Source: Clostridiales bacterium (GTDB lineage Bacteria; Bacillota; Clostridia; Lachnospirales; Lachnospiraceae). Taken from it: 13,996 nucleotides of DNA. Made by a program: the position numbers and the translations under genes. The stretch covers positions 1-13,996 of the forward strand of contig JAGZHZ010000043.1 in assembly GCA_018366495.1 (NCBI GenBank). Direction: 5' to 3'. Below, in pieces: positions 1 to 8,220 of the stretch (positions within the stretch are counted from its first letter, which is position 1; each line of letters begins with the position of its first letter). A model generated the notes under the pieces. The model had not been told where the DNA came from. It worked only from the letters and a program-made list of their open reading frames with translations, and made no database searches.

Positions 1-96
1 ATCGCAAGTTAATTTTAACACAAAAAGAGGACCTTTCGTTCATTTTGAACGAAAAGTCCTCTTTTTTCATAGAGACTGTTATTTCACAGCCCCTTT
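1..96 (-). repeat. Left copy of a 96-bp perfect inverted repeat
   Basis: Every base from 1 to 96 is complementary to 13995 down to 13900; pairing first fails at 97 versus 13899. The copy contains the hairpin at 22-66 and a small dyad around CTGTTATTTCACAG (77-90). It lies 3' of sbcC and is oriented outward, as the right copy is relative to its own neighbouring gene. The identity reaches the window edge, so the true repeat may be longer. It could be a dispersed intergenic repeat, a MITE, or the inner end of a mobile element; no transposase is seen. The match is seen directly; its nature is inferred. Confidence 0.97.
22..66 (-). terminator. Rho-independent terminator of the sbcC operon
   Basis: Arms 22-42 and 46-66 pair over 21 positions around a 3-nt loop. 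The core is GAGGAC...GTCCTC, with A-runs on one side and T-runs on the other. Read leftwards, as sbcC is transcribed, the only imperfect pair is a G-U wobble and the structure ends in a U-tract. On the opposite strand the same position is an A-C mismatch, so the hairpin favours termination of leftward transcription. It starts about 48 nt past the sbcC stop codon. The flanking A/T runs may also give some termination in the other direction. Confidence 0.88.
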
Positions 97-113
97 CTTC
101 TTTCTTTTTGTAA

Positions 114-3100
114 TCAGCTATCTTTCACTGTGATGGAACTGCCGTTCATTGTTTTTGTCAGCTCTACTTTTTTTTCAATTCTCTCCTTCAATTCACTGAC
201 ATGTGAGATAATGCCTACCATACGGTTCTCCCCGCTGAGATCTGTCAGCACTTTCACTGCCTGTTCCAATGAATTGAGATCAAGAGAACCAAAGCCCTCG
301 TCAATAAATACCGCATCCACATCAATTCCTCCGGCATAGCTTTGTATCACATCCGACAGCCCAAGAGCCAGAGCAAGGGCGGCCTGAAATGATTCGCCTC
401 CTGAGAGTGATTCCACGGAACGCTCTTTTCCCGTATAATAATCCATAATTTCTAAATCCAGTCCTGCCGACCGTCTGTTGTCACCGGCATGTTCCATACA
501 ACGCAATTCGTACTGTCCGCCTGACATTTTATAAAAGCGATGGTTTGCTTTCTGTACCACCTGTCGGAAATAAAATCTCTGTACATACTGTTCAAATGCC
601 AGTTTTTCCCTGCCGTTTAATTTCCCGTTTGCCGTATCTGATAATTCTTTATATTTTCCATACAGACATTTGTCTTTTTTCTGACTTTGGGTGAGATTTC
701 TGATTTCTCTTTGAAGCTCGCAGTTTCTTTCGACGCGCATTAAAATATTGTTGTAGATATCCTGATATCTCTGTTTTTCTTTTTCTGTCTCTTCCACCTT
801 GCGCTCCAATTCAGAAGCATCTTTTGGCTCTTGGCTGGAAAGCTGCTCTTCCATTACTTTGATCTTTGCATTCAGGTCATTTTTTGTGCTCTCCCTTTTT
901 TTCAGCAAATCCTCAAGCATATCAATCTCTTCCTCATTCTTTAAAGCATCCCGATAACGCTCTTCTGTCTGAAACCCCTGATTTTTGTACTCCAAAATCC
1001 AGATCTGTTCATAATTTTCTGCACTTTCCACTTGTTTTTTATACTGTAACAGATTTGCTTCCAGCGCTGTCTGAAGCCGAATCTGTTCTTCCTTTTGCTT
1101 CTGCTGTCTCTCCTGAACTTCTTTTATTTTCTCATATGACTGCTCCACTTCTCGTTTCAGCCCACTGATCTGCTTCTCCTCATTTTCCTGCATTTCTTCG
1201 ATATTCGGATATTTCTTTTCGATCTCATCCAGACCTTGCTGACAGATCCACATCTTTTTATCGTATTCGTTTTCCTGTTTTTCTGCCTCTTTTTCTTCTT
1301 TTTGAAATCTCACAATCTCTTCTGAAATTTCCCGTATCCGCTCTTGCGCCTGCCTTTTCTTTGCCAGTCTCTCTTCATATTCCTCTTTCTGTCTTTTCTT
1401 CTCGTCCAAAAGCTCTTTATTTTTACTTTCCAGACGTTCCAGCTTTTCCAAATATGTTTCTATTTTTTCTTCTTCCTTTTGGAGGTTTTTCAGACTCTCC
1501 TCTGCGCTGGTATCTCCTTCTCTTGAGATTTCCAGCGTCAGTACATCCAGTTTTTTCAAAAATTCAGCCTTTCTATTCTCCTGTTCCGTCTTTTTCTTTT
1601 CGTAATCCGTCTTTTTTACATACAGCTCTTCCATTTTTTTCTCATTTTCTTCTCTGAGCTTTTTCCATTCTTCCTCTGTCACAGCACAATGTACGGTCTT
1701 TGCCTTATGTGGATGATGTGTGGAACCACATACGGGACATGGCTTCTGTTCTTCCAGTTTCTCTGCCAGGATGCCTGCCAGATTTCCAAAAAAAAGATTC
1801 TGTGTCTCTTGAAATTTTTCATTTTGTTCTTTCCAGATTTCTCTTTCTTTTTCATAATCCTCCTGCAGTTTTTTTCCTGCTTTCTGGATGCGATCCAGTT
1901 CCCGTTCTTCTTTCCAGAGCTGCCAGATCTCTTTTTGTTTCTTTTCCAGCTCTTCGATCTTTATAAGGCAGATCTGTTCTTTGGTCTCGATTCCTTCCTC
2001 TGCCTTTTCATATGCCATTTTCTCTTTTTGTTCCGCCAATAAATTTTCCTGTTTTTTTACCGCTTTTTCTCTCTTTTTTTGAAAGCGTTCTTTTTGTTCC
2101 ATCCATTCTTTTTTTTCTTCGTTTAGATTTTTTTTTCTTTCCCGAAATGGCTTTTTCTCTTCAAATTCTAAGATTTGGCTTTTCTTTTTTTCTAAATTTG
2201 GGATTTCCAGTTCCCAGCACTGTCTTTCTTCTTCCAGTTTTTCTTGTATAGAACGTGCCTGCCTCAATTTTTCTTTTTGTTCTTCAGTCTGCTGTTCAAA
2301 GTCTCTTTGTTTTTCTTTTTCCTCTTTCCATCTTTTTTCCAGAGGCAAAACACAGCGAAAAGCCTTTTTCGCCGCGGTCACGATTTCTTTTAAATTTTTC
2401 TGTTCTTCTTCTTTTTCCAGTTCTTCCAGCTCTTCTCTGGCTTTCTGGATATTTAGAAATGTCTCTTCTTCAAAGCGCACACGTTCCAGTTCTTTTTGCT
2501 GTTTTTGTATCTCCTGCTCTGTCTCTCTTAACCTTTTCTCCGCCTTTTTTTCCTGCTCTCTCTCCCAAGTCACAAGGCAGTCCAGCCATTCTTTTGTTTC
2601 TTCCGTCTTTTTTTCTCTTCTGCTTTCTAAAAGCTGTTCCATCTGTGGAAAATCATTCTCTTCTTTGATTCCCTGCATGATCCGAAGCAAATCCTGATCT
2701 TGGCGTTCACATTTTCTGGCATATTCCCTCTCTTTTTCTGACAGTTTCTGCTGAAGAGATTCAAATGCTTCTGTCTCGAATACTTTTCGCAATATTTCTC
2801 CACGCTCTTTACTCTTTGCGGTCAGCAAAGATAAAAACTCTCCCTGTGCAATCATTGCCACCTGCTTAAACTGTCTTCGGTCAATGCCAAGCAGTTCCTG
2901 AATCGCTTCGCTGACTTGACTTATACCGCTGATCACCGTTCCATCTGAAAATTCCAGCACTGCTTCTGGCTTCTCTTTTACCATCTTCTCTCCACGCTTT
3001 GCCGGTCTTTCATATCTTGGATTTCTCTTTATGCAGTATCTCCTGCCTTTCTGCAAAAAGGTCATTTCTACAAATGTCTTTGTCTCTCTATCCGCATAGC

Positions 3101-3305
3101 CGCTTCTGAATCCCTCCGACGAGCGCCATTCTCCGCTTGCCTCCCCATAAAGCGCAAAAGAAATCGCATCAAAAATCGTCGTCTTTCCAGAACCAGTATC
3201 TCCTGTGACTAAAAAGAGACCATCCAGTCCTTCTCTCTCAAAGTCGATTTCTTCCCTGTCCGCAAAAGGGCCAAATCCACTCATCACCAATTTTAACGGT
3301 TTCAT
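114..3305 (-). CDS. sbcC: SbcC, ATPase/coiled-coil subunit of the SbcCD nuclease
   Basis: Rad50-type SMC-like ATPase of 1063 aa, close to the usual SbcC length. With SbcD it forms the ATP-dependent nuclease that opens DNA hairpins and trims blocked double-strand ends. Visible parts: an N-terminal ATPase half with Walker A GDTGSGKTT at 35-43; two very long Lys/Glu-rich coiled-coil arms (about 185-500 and 545-880); between them the zinc hook CPVC at 523-526 that dimerises the arms; and a C-terminal ATPase half with the LSGGES signature (967-972), Walker B ending in D1002-E1003, the FGSLD D-loop and H-loop His1035. The ATG follows the sbcD stop by 1 nt. Its ribosome site GGAAGGAGGGG lies inside the sbcD 3' end, so translation is probably coupled. 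All catalytic motifs are intact, and the hairpin terminator follows the stop. Confidence 0.97.
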   Translation of the reverse strand: MKPLKLVMSGFGPFADREEIDFEREGLDGLFLVTGDTGSGKTTIFDAISFALYGEASGEWRSSEGFRSGYADRETKTFVEMTFLQKGRRYCIKRNPRYERPAKRGEKMVKEKPEAVLEFSDGTVISGISQVSEAIQELLGIDRRQFKQVAMIAQGEFLSLLTAKSKERGEILRKVFETEAFESLQQKLSEKEREYARKCERQDQDLLRIMQGIKEENDFPQMEQLLESRREKKTEETKEWLDCLVTWEREQEKKAEKRLRETEQEIQKQQKELERVRFEEETFLNIQKAREELEELEKEEEQKNLKEIVTAAKKAFRCVLPLEKRWKEEKEKQRDFEQQTEEQKEKLRQARSIQEKLEEERQCWELEIPNLEKKKSQILEFEEKKPFRERKKNLNEEKKEWMEQKERFQKKREKAVKKQENLLAEQKEKMAYEKAEEGIETKEQICLIKIEELEKKQKEIWQLWKEERELDRIQKAGKKLQEDYEKEREIWKEQNEKFQETQNLFFGNLAGILAEKLEEQKPCPVCGSTHHPHKAKTVHCAVTEEEWKKLREENEKKMEELYVKKTDYEKKKTEQENRKAEFLKKLDVLTLEISREGDTSAEESLKNLQKEEEKIETYLEKLERLESKNKELLDEKKRQKEEYEERLAKKRQAQERIREISEEIVRFQKEEKEAEKQENEYDKKMWICQQGLDEIEKKYPNIEEMQENEEKQISGLKREVEQSYEKIKEVQERQQKQKEEQIRLQTALEANLLQYKKQVESAENYEQIWILEYKNQGFQTEERYRDALKNEEEIDMLEDLLKKRESTKNDLNAKIKVMEEQLSSQEPKDASELERKVEETEKEKQRYQDIYNNILMRVERNCELQREIRNLTQSQKKDKCLYGKYKELSDTANGKLNGREKLAFEQYVQRFYFRQVVQKANHRFYKMSGGQYELRCMEHAGDNRRSAGLDLEIMDYYTGKERSVESLSGGESFQAALALALGLSDVIQSYAGGIDVDAVFIDEGFGSLDLNSLEQAVKVLTDLSGENRMVGIISHVSELKERIEKKVELTKTMNGSSITVKDS

Positions 3306-3306
3306 T

Positions 3307-4440
3307 CTAAATCTCCCCTCCTTCCAGAATCGTCCTCACCCATTTGCTCTGTTCTTCATCCATCTCTCTGTCATTCTGTTTCTCAAAAAACTCTGCAAAT
3401 AAGGCAAAAGCGTCTTTTTTCTCAATCTCCTCCAAATGATCCGTCTCTGCCTCCATCTTTGTTCTCGTATTTTCAAATTCTAATCTTAAAATATTGGGAT
3501 AGATTTTACGGATCTCATCGAGCGGCGCATACAGTTCTCTCTCATCTGTCAGGATCACTCGCACATAATCTTCCTGATTTCCTCTTTTATAATGATCCGG
3601 ATTTAAAATCTCATTCAAAGGTCCCTTCAAAACGCGCAGATCCCGAAGCGGCGTAAGAGGAATCAGTTCTATTTCGATCTCTCCTTTTTCTCTGATCTCA
3701 AAGAATACTGCCGATTTTTTCTGTCTGCTCTCTGAAAAAGAATATTTCAGCGGAGATCCGCTGTAACGCACCGTCTCTTTTCCAACTTTTTGCGCTCCAT
3801 GAAGATGGCCAAGAGCGACATAGTCAAATTTATCAAAAAGGGAGGCATCCACTCGATCCAGCCCTCCGATGGATAACTGTTCGGAATCACACGTCTGCGG
3901 ACTCCATTCTCCTTTTGTCACAAACTGATGCGCCACTAAAATATTCCTTTTTCCCTCCTCAAACCGGACGCTTTCCAGCGCCCTCCACACAGCCTCCTGA
4001 TGGCTCTTTACATCGCCGTACCAAGGCTTTACCATCGAAGGCTTCAAAAACGGCATCAAATAGACAAAAAGTTCTCCATATTGATCTTCTGTCTTAATTT
4101 TCCTGATTTCTCCTTCAAACGTTCCTGCAACATGAATTTCCTGTTCTGCAAAAATCTGGTCTCCAAACTGAATTCTCTGTGCTGAATCATGATTTCCGCT
4201 AATAAAAAAAACCTGCTTTTTCATCTCATGCAGGCTGTTTAAAAATTGATTAAAAAGTGTCACTCCACTTTCTATCGGCACATTTTTATCGTAGATATCC
4301 CCGGCAATTAAGACGCCGTCCGGCTGATATCTCTCCACAATCTCCAGAATCTGCTGCAAGATCCATCTCTGATCTTCCAGCATCGAATATCCATGGATTC
4401 TTTTTCCGATATGCAAATCGGACAAATGTAAAAATTTCAC
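3307..4440 (-). CDS. sbcD: SbcD, nuclease subunit of SbcCD
   Basis: Mre11-type calcineurin-like metallophosphoesterase, 377 aa from the chosen start. It supplies the Mn-dependent endo- and 3'-5' exonuclease sites of SbcCD. Metal-binding motifs are in the expected order: SDLHIGK (D8, H10), AGDIYD (D48), GNHD (N83-H84-D85), VAHQF (H171) and GHLHG (H212, H214); a C-terminal capping/SbcC-binding part follows. The start chosen is GTG at 4440, because AAAGGAGGA ends 5 nt before it and the protein then opens VKFLHLSDLH, the normal start of this family. An in-frame ATG at 4494 would add 18 unconserved residues and overlap the preceding gene. It lies 28 nt after that gene and 1 nt before sbcC, so it is operonic. 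Confidence 0.95.
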   Translation of the reverse strand: MKFLHLSDLHIGKRIHGYSMLEDQRWILQQILEIVERYQPDGVLIAGDIYDKNVPIESGVTLFNQFLNSLHEMKKQVFFISGNHDSAQRIQFGDQIFAEQEIHVAGTFEGEIRKIKTEDQYGELFVYLMPFLKPSMVKPWYGDVKSHQEAVWRALESVRFEEGKRNILVAHQFVTKGEWSPQTCDSEQLSIGGLDRVDASLFDKFDYVALGHLHGAQKVGKETVRYSGSPLKYSFSESRQKKSAVFFEIREKGEIEIELIPLTPLRDLRVLKGPLNEILNPDHYKRGNQEDYVRVILTDERELYAPLDEIRKIYPNILRLEFENTRTKMEAETDHLEEIEKKDAFALFAEFFEKQNDREMDEEQSKWVRTILEGGEI

Positions 4441-4445
4441 TGTAT

Positions 4446-4453
4446 TCCTCCTT
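4446..4453 (-). promoter_or_regulatory. Ribosome binding site that fixes the sbcD GTG start
   Basis: On the minus strand this reads AAGGAGGA, a near-perfect Shine-Dalgarno element, 5 nt from GTG at 4440. No comparable site precedes the in-frame ATG at 4494. Confidence 0.8.
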
Positions 4454-4468
4454 TGTTTTCTCTCTAAT

Positions 4469-5554
4469 TTATCCGATTGAGACAAAGCGTACATTGTCCC
4501 ACACGAACTCGTCCATCTCTCCTGTATAACGCTCTACATATTCCAAAATCACAAGATCCGGTTTTTTCTGTTCCAGCAGCCCCATATTCTGGCTGTCCCT
4601 GTGACAATAAGTCACTTCCTCAAATTCCGCCTGAAGACATGGCAAAAAAGAGACGCCAAAAGAATCTCCTATCAAAAATACACTTTCTTCTATTTTTTTA
4701 TCCTTCTTTTCTGGAATAATTTCATAACTTTCTTCATCATAAAATTTTCCATCCATTCCTACCATTCTGGAAAGGTCATTATAATTTGGATCTTTTCTTT
4801 CAAGCTGGATCTTCCTGAACTCCTGATCTGACAGATCTCTCTTTTTCTTTCCATAAACCTGTTCCAGAAGAACCTGGGTTCCGATAAAGGCGCCTTTCTG
4901 ATTCCAGTGGGTATCATTCTTATAATAGAGCATCTCTGTCTGCGCCGCTTCGCACAATTCTTTTTTCGGATAGATCACAGGAATGTCCGTCATCTCTCTT
5001 AAATATTCCACCAGCAGGTCTGTTCTGTTTTTTTCATTTACCTTTTGAATTGTATCAGGCAAATATTTAGAATAGACTTCTTCTTTATTCGGGGCGATAA
5101 AAATGGCAAATTCGATCCCTTTTTTCTTGAGAATCTGCTGAAAATGCCGCATATTCCACACCGTTCGCTGCATTTCTTCCTCCGAGTACTGCTCTTCTCC
5201 TTTATAATCCGCGATGGGATCGCCATCCGTTGTTGTCTTGTAAAACAGCCAGTCTTCTTTCCCCAAAAACACTTGGTTGGATGCAAAATCTCCTGTCAAA
5301 TAATATTTCATATTGCTGTCCAGAGCGGAAAAATATTTTCTGAATGCCAGATGGCTGTTCCAAACCTCATCGCTTTTTTCAATTACAGCTGTCATTTTTT
5401 TTGCCAGATCTTCATGGCGTACAGCTGCGTCAGAGATTTCTTCCTGAATTTCAGGGAAATGCCGGATCAGCGTCATTGCTCCGGTACCTCCCAGAATTCC
5501 AAGTGCGCAGACTGATATCACACAATTTCTGATAAAAAGCGGTTCTTTTTTCAT
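4469..5554 (-). CDS. AlgX/AlgJ-like SGNH (DHHW family) protein, partner of the MBOAT acyltransferase
   Basis: 361 aa with one N-terminal membrane segment (about 9-30) and an extracytoplasmic domain. Family landmarks: the DTHWN motif at 214-218 (D214, H216) and GDSFG at 296-300 with candidate nucleophile Ser298. In AlgX the D-x-H-W pair and a downstream Ser form the catalytic triad of the O-acetyltransferase. DHHW/AlgX-like proteins coded beside an AlgI-type MBOAT typically take the acyl group exported by the membrane enzyme and place it on a surface polysaccharide or similar polymer; the acceptor cannot be read here. The MBOAT stop codon TAG overlaps this gene's AGGAGA ribosome site, with a 10-nt gap, pointing to coupled expression. 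The exact role is inferred from family and neighbour. Confidence 0.88.
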   Translation of the reverse strand: MKKEPLFIRNCVISVCALGILGGTGAMTLIRHFPEIQEEISDAAVRHEDLAKKMTAVIEKSDEVWNSHLAFRKYFSALDSNMKYYLTGDFASNQVFLGKEDWLFYKTTTDGDPIADYKGEEQYSEEEMQRTVWNMRHFQQILKKKGIEFAIFIAPNKEEVYSKYLPDTIQKVNEKNRTDLLVEYLREMTDIPVIYPKKELCEAAQTEMLYYKNDTHWNQKGAFIGTQVLLEQVYGKKKRDLSDQEFRKIQLERKDPNYNDLSRMVGMDGKFYDEESYEIIPEKKDKKIEESVFLIGDSFGVSFLPCLQAEFEEVTYCHRDSQNMGLLEQKKPDLVILEYVERYTGEMDEFVWDNVRFVSIG

Positions 5555-5564
5555 ATTTAGTCTC

Positions 5565-6962
5565 CTAAAAATTAAAATAAATAAACGGGTTATAGGAAGT
5601 GTTCACCACTTCACTCACAGCAAAGATAAAAACAATCATCGTCATCAGACCGCTGATCAGATTCCACCATTTCTTATCTTTATTTTTTAATTCCAATTTG
5701 GAAAGGATCGGAGTAGAACCAATGATTCCAATCGCCACAAAAATTAGATTTCCAATCGGCAGAGCCGCCCATCCGACCGCCTGACTTCCCATTCCGTTTC
5801 CGCCCGCCATCGCCTTCAGATATAAAAACGCTTCATGAACGCTGTCGGCACGGAAGAAAACCCATCCAATCAAAACACAAAGTAATGTATAAATATGTCC
5901 AAACTTTCCAAGTTTTTTCGGGAAGTCTGTCATATGCTCGATTAAAAGCAAGACAAAGTAAAAAATTCCCCAGATTAAAAATGTCCAGTTTGCTCCGTGC
6001 CACAATCCGGTCAATGCCCAGACAATAAAGAGGTTTCTCACCATACGGCTTTTCTTTTTTGTCCTGCTTCCGCCCAGGGGGATATAAACATAATCCCGAA
6101 ACCAGGTACTCAGAGAAATATGCCATCTTCTCCAGAAATCCTGGATAGAACTGGCGATATATGGATAGTTAAAGTTTTCCAGAAAATGAAATCCAAACAT
6201 CCTTCCTAGTCCGATTGCCATATCAGAATACCCTGAAAAATCAAAATAAATCTGAATTGCATAAGAAATAATTCCAATCCATGCAGCTCCTGCCAAGAGG
6301 TTTGACGGATCTGCAAAGCAGGCATCCGCCAGTATGGCTGCATTGTTCGCAATCAATACTTTTTTTCCAAGTCCCCAGATCAGACGAGTTACGCCCTCCG
6401 TAAAATCGCGGGCATTTTCCTGCCTGTTTTCAATCTCCCATGAAATCGTCTCATATCTCACAATAGGACCTGCAATCAGCTGTGGAAAGAATGTAATATA
6501 AAGGCCTACATTCAACGGATTTCTCTGTACCTCTCCTTTTTGCCGATATACATCGACCACATAGGAAATCGCCTGAAACGTATAAAACGAAATTCCGATC
6601 GGCAGATAAATATTGGGAATATTCCAGTCCTGCCCTGTAATCACCATCAAGTTTTCGCAGAAAAATCTCAAATATTTAAATAAGAACAACACTCCTATAT
6701 TAAAAATCCCTGCTATGACGACTGGCATTTTTTCATACGGCGTATCTCGAAAATTTTCCACAAAGATTCCCAGCAAATAATTGACGCTGATCGAGAGCAG
6801 CATCAAAATAACGTAAACCGGCTCACCCCAGGCATAAAAAAATACGCTTGCTATCAACAGAAATATATTCTGAAACTGTCTGTTTTGTATCATTGGATTA
6901 TAATAGATAATCAGCACAACCGGTAAAAAAAAGAATAAAAATGTAGCAGAGGAAAATAGCAT
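5565..6962 (-). CDS. MBOAT-family membrane O-acyltransferase (AlgI/DltB-like)
   Basis: 465-aa polytopic membrane protein. MBOAT hallmarks are clear: PQLIAGPIVRY near 160-170, DFSGYSDMAIGLGRMFG near 241-257, NFNYPYIASSIQDFWRRWHISL ending in His281, FRDYVYIPLGGSR around 288-300, and LTGLWHGANW with the catalytic His322. AlgI also has its active-site His at this position. Such enzymes take an acyl group from the cytoplasm and pass it across the membrane to a secreted partner, here presumably the SGNH protein encoded 10 nt downstream. AlgI-like is preferred over DltB because no dltA, dltC or dltD is present. First gene of the operon; ATG at 6962, with GGGAG about 11 nt upstream, a slightly long spacing. 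The polymer modified is unknown. Confidence 0.93.
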   Translation of the reverse strand: MLFSSATFLFFFLPVVLIIYYNPMIQNRQFQNIFLLIASVFFYAWGEPVYVILMLLSISVNYLLGIFVENFRDTPYEKMPVVIAGIFNIGVLFLFKYLRFFCENLMVITGQDWNIPNIYLPIGISFYTFQAISYVVDVYRQKGEVQRNPLNVGLYITFFPQLIAGPIVRYETISWEIENRQENARDFTEGVTRLIWGLGKKVLIANNAAILADACFADPSNLLAGAAWIGIISYAIQIYFDFSGYSDMAIGLGRMFGFHFLENFNYPYIASSIQDFWRRWHISLSTWFRDYVYIPLGGSRTKKKSRMVRNLFIVWALTGLWHGANWTFLIWGIFYFVLLLIEHMTDFPKKLGKFGHIYTLLCVLIGWVFFRADSVHEAFLYLKAMAGGNGMGSQAVGWAALPIGNLIFVAIGIIGSTPILSKLELKNKDKKWWNLISGLMTMIVFIFAVSEVVNTSYNPFIYFNF

Positions 6963-7140
6963 ACCGCATACTTCTCCCTTCTCATGTATTTTTATTTTAT
7001 TATAAACGTATTTGTACCGTGATGCAAGAAAAAAGCAATATCACTGGTATCTGTTAATACTTTCTTTTCTATGTTCGCCGCTGTGACTTCCATCATAACC
7101 TTGCGCACTATTTTTAAATTTTTTTGTTTTCTTTCATTTA
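6963..7140. other. Intergenic region between the ppiC-like gene and the MBOAT operon
   Basis: 178 nt without a credible ORF. It holds the leftward promoter of the MBOAT operon (6999-7027) and the 5' leader. No clear G/C-rich hairpin follows the upstream gene; a T6 run on the minus strand (around 7028-7034) sits just before the -35. Readthrough from the upstream operon therefore cannot be excluded. Confidence 0.6.
6999..7027 (-). promoter_or_regulatory. Sigma-A-type promoter of the MBOAT-SGNH-sbcDC operon
   Basis: On the minus strand TTGCAT (7022-7027) is followed after exactly 17 nt by a perfect TATAAT (6999-7004). Transcription would start near 6992 and leave a leader of about 30 nt before the MBOAT ATG. 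The -35 is only a partial match; the -10 and spacing are ideal. It is the only good promoter seen for the four-gene unit. Confidence 0.72.
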
Positions 7141-8181
7141 TTATTTTCCTGAAAACATTTCTTTTACTTCTTCTGCGCTGATCTGTTCTTCTTCATTTTC
7201 AATCTCGATCTCATCGCTCCATTGTACGACATGATCATAAAACGTCTCTTCAGCGATCAGTTCTGTCAATTCTTCTTTATACAGCTCTATTCCTGTCCAA
7301 TCCTCACTGAATGTTTTTTTCATAAAAATAATCTGATGATACTGTGCTTCATCGTCAAAATAGATGACTTCTTCCTCAGGCGCTTCTTCCAATGCTTTTT
7401 TAAACCCGGTTGAAAGGCTTGTATTACTGTCTAAAAATAAAGTCTCCAGTGAAATATCGGAGTAAGAACTGCTGATGCCGGCCGCCTGCTGCGCTTTATT
7501 GTCATTGACTTCTTTGATCAGTTCTTCTATATCTTCTCCGCTCTCTATGCGTTCTTTATACTCTTCGTAGACAGCATCAGTATCCATCCACACAGCTTTC
7601 TCTGCCTCTTCTGCATTTTCATCGAGAGGCTGCGTGTATGGGACAGCGATATACTGCACCAAACTTCCATGTTCTTCAATGTAAGATGCGATCTCTTTCT
7701 GTGTCACTTCTGTTTTTAATTCATCTCTTTCCTGAACATACAGCTTGCTCATCTTATTGTTATTTTCTAAAACATGGCTGAAATCGTCCTCTGTAATTTC
7801 ATATTCTGCATAATATCTTCCATATCCCAGTTCATTCCAGTAGCGTTCCACCGTGGCATCCAGCGTTTCTTCCTCTTCCTCTGTCAGCTCCATTTTCTTC
7901 AGATCAAACTGCTGTTCCACTGCAAGGTATTCTTTTGCGTATGATTTGGCTTTCTCTGCAATCCACTCCTCGGCGTTTTTGCCTTCTATATCATGTTCCC
8001 AGACCTCTGATTTGCCGCCATTGATTTTGCAGGCATCATCGTACGCCTGAACTAAAAACCAGGAGTAAACTCCATCCGGTATCTCACTGCTGTCTTCTGC
8101 CATTACATTTCCTGTCATCATACATCCTGCCATCATGATCGCTGCTGTCTGACATATTTTCTTTTTTATTTTTGTTTTCAT
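7141..8181 (-). CDS. Secreted PrsA/SurA-like foldase (degenerate PpiC/parvulin homologue)
   Basis: 346 aa, very acidic. The N-terminus has a Lys-rich head, a hydrophobic stretch (11-20) and two possible cleavage points: a lipobox-like MAGC with Cys20, or a signal peptidase I site VMA-ED after residue 28. The mature part resembles SurA/PrsA chaperones: a helical region (about 34-165) and a parvulin-like region (about 172-290) with SLVQYIAVPY and AQYHQIIFMKK. The first conserved parvulin His is Gln176 here, while the second is kept as His282, so peptidyl-prolyl isomerase activity is doubtful and a chaperone role is more likely. It follows the kinase gene by 39 nt, with GAGGAG 6 nt before ATG, and ends the operon. 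It probably helps fold or present a secreted client linked to the two-component system (inference). Confidence 0.75.
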   Translation of the reverse strand: MKTKIKKKICQTAAIMMAGCMMTGNVMAEDSSEIPDGVYSWFLVQAYDDACKINGGKSEVWEHDIEGKNAEEWIAEKAKSYAKEYLAVEQQFDLKKMELTEEEEETLDATVERYWNELGYGRYYAEYEITEDDFSHVLENNNKMSKLYVQERDELKTEVTQKEIASYIEEHGSLVQYIAVPYTQPLDENAEEAEKAVWMDTDAVYEEYKERIESGEDIEELIKEVNDNKAQQAAGISSSYSDISLETLFLDSNTSLSTGFKKALEEAPEEEVIYFDDEAQYHQIIFMKKTFSEDWTGIELYKEELTELIAEETFYDHVVQWSDEIEIENEEEQISAEEVKEMFSGK

Positions 8182-8220
8182 CGTTTCTCCTCTTGGTTGC
8201 CTTATGTTAAACCCAAATCT

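Noticed and set aside
866..2668. Several plus-strand ORFs of 60-137 codons opposite sbcC
   Set aside because: They are Phe/Ser/Leu-rich mirror images of the Lys/Glu-rich coiled coil, have no consistent ribosome sites, and overlap a fully convincing sbcC. The strong purine bias of the sbcC coding strand explains them.
5045..5515. A 156-codon plus-strand ORF opposite the SGNH gene
   Set aside because: It is antisense to a well-supported gene, shows no recognisable domain and no ribosome site, and the minus-strand gene is locked into an operon.
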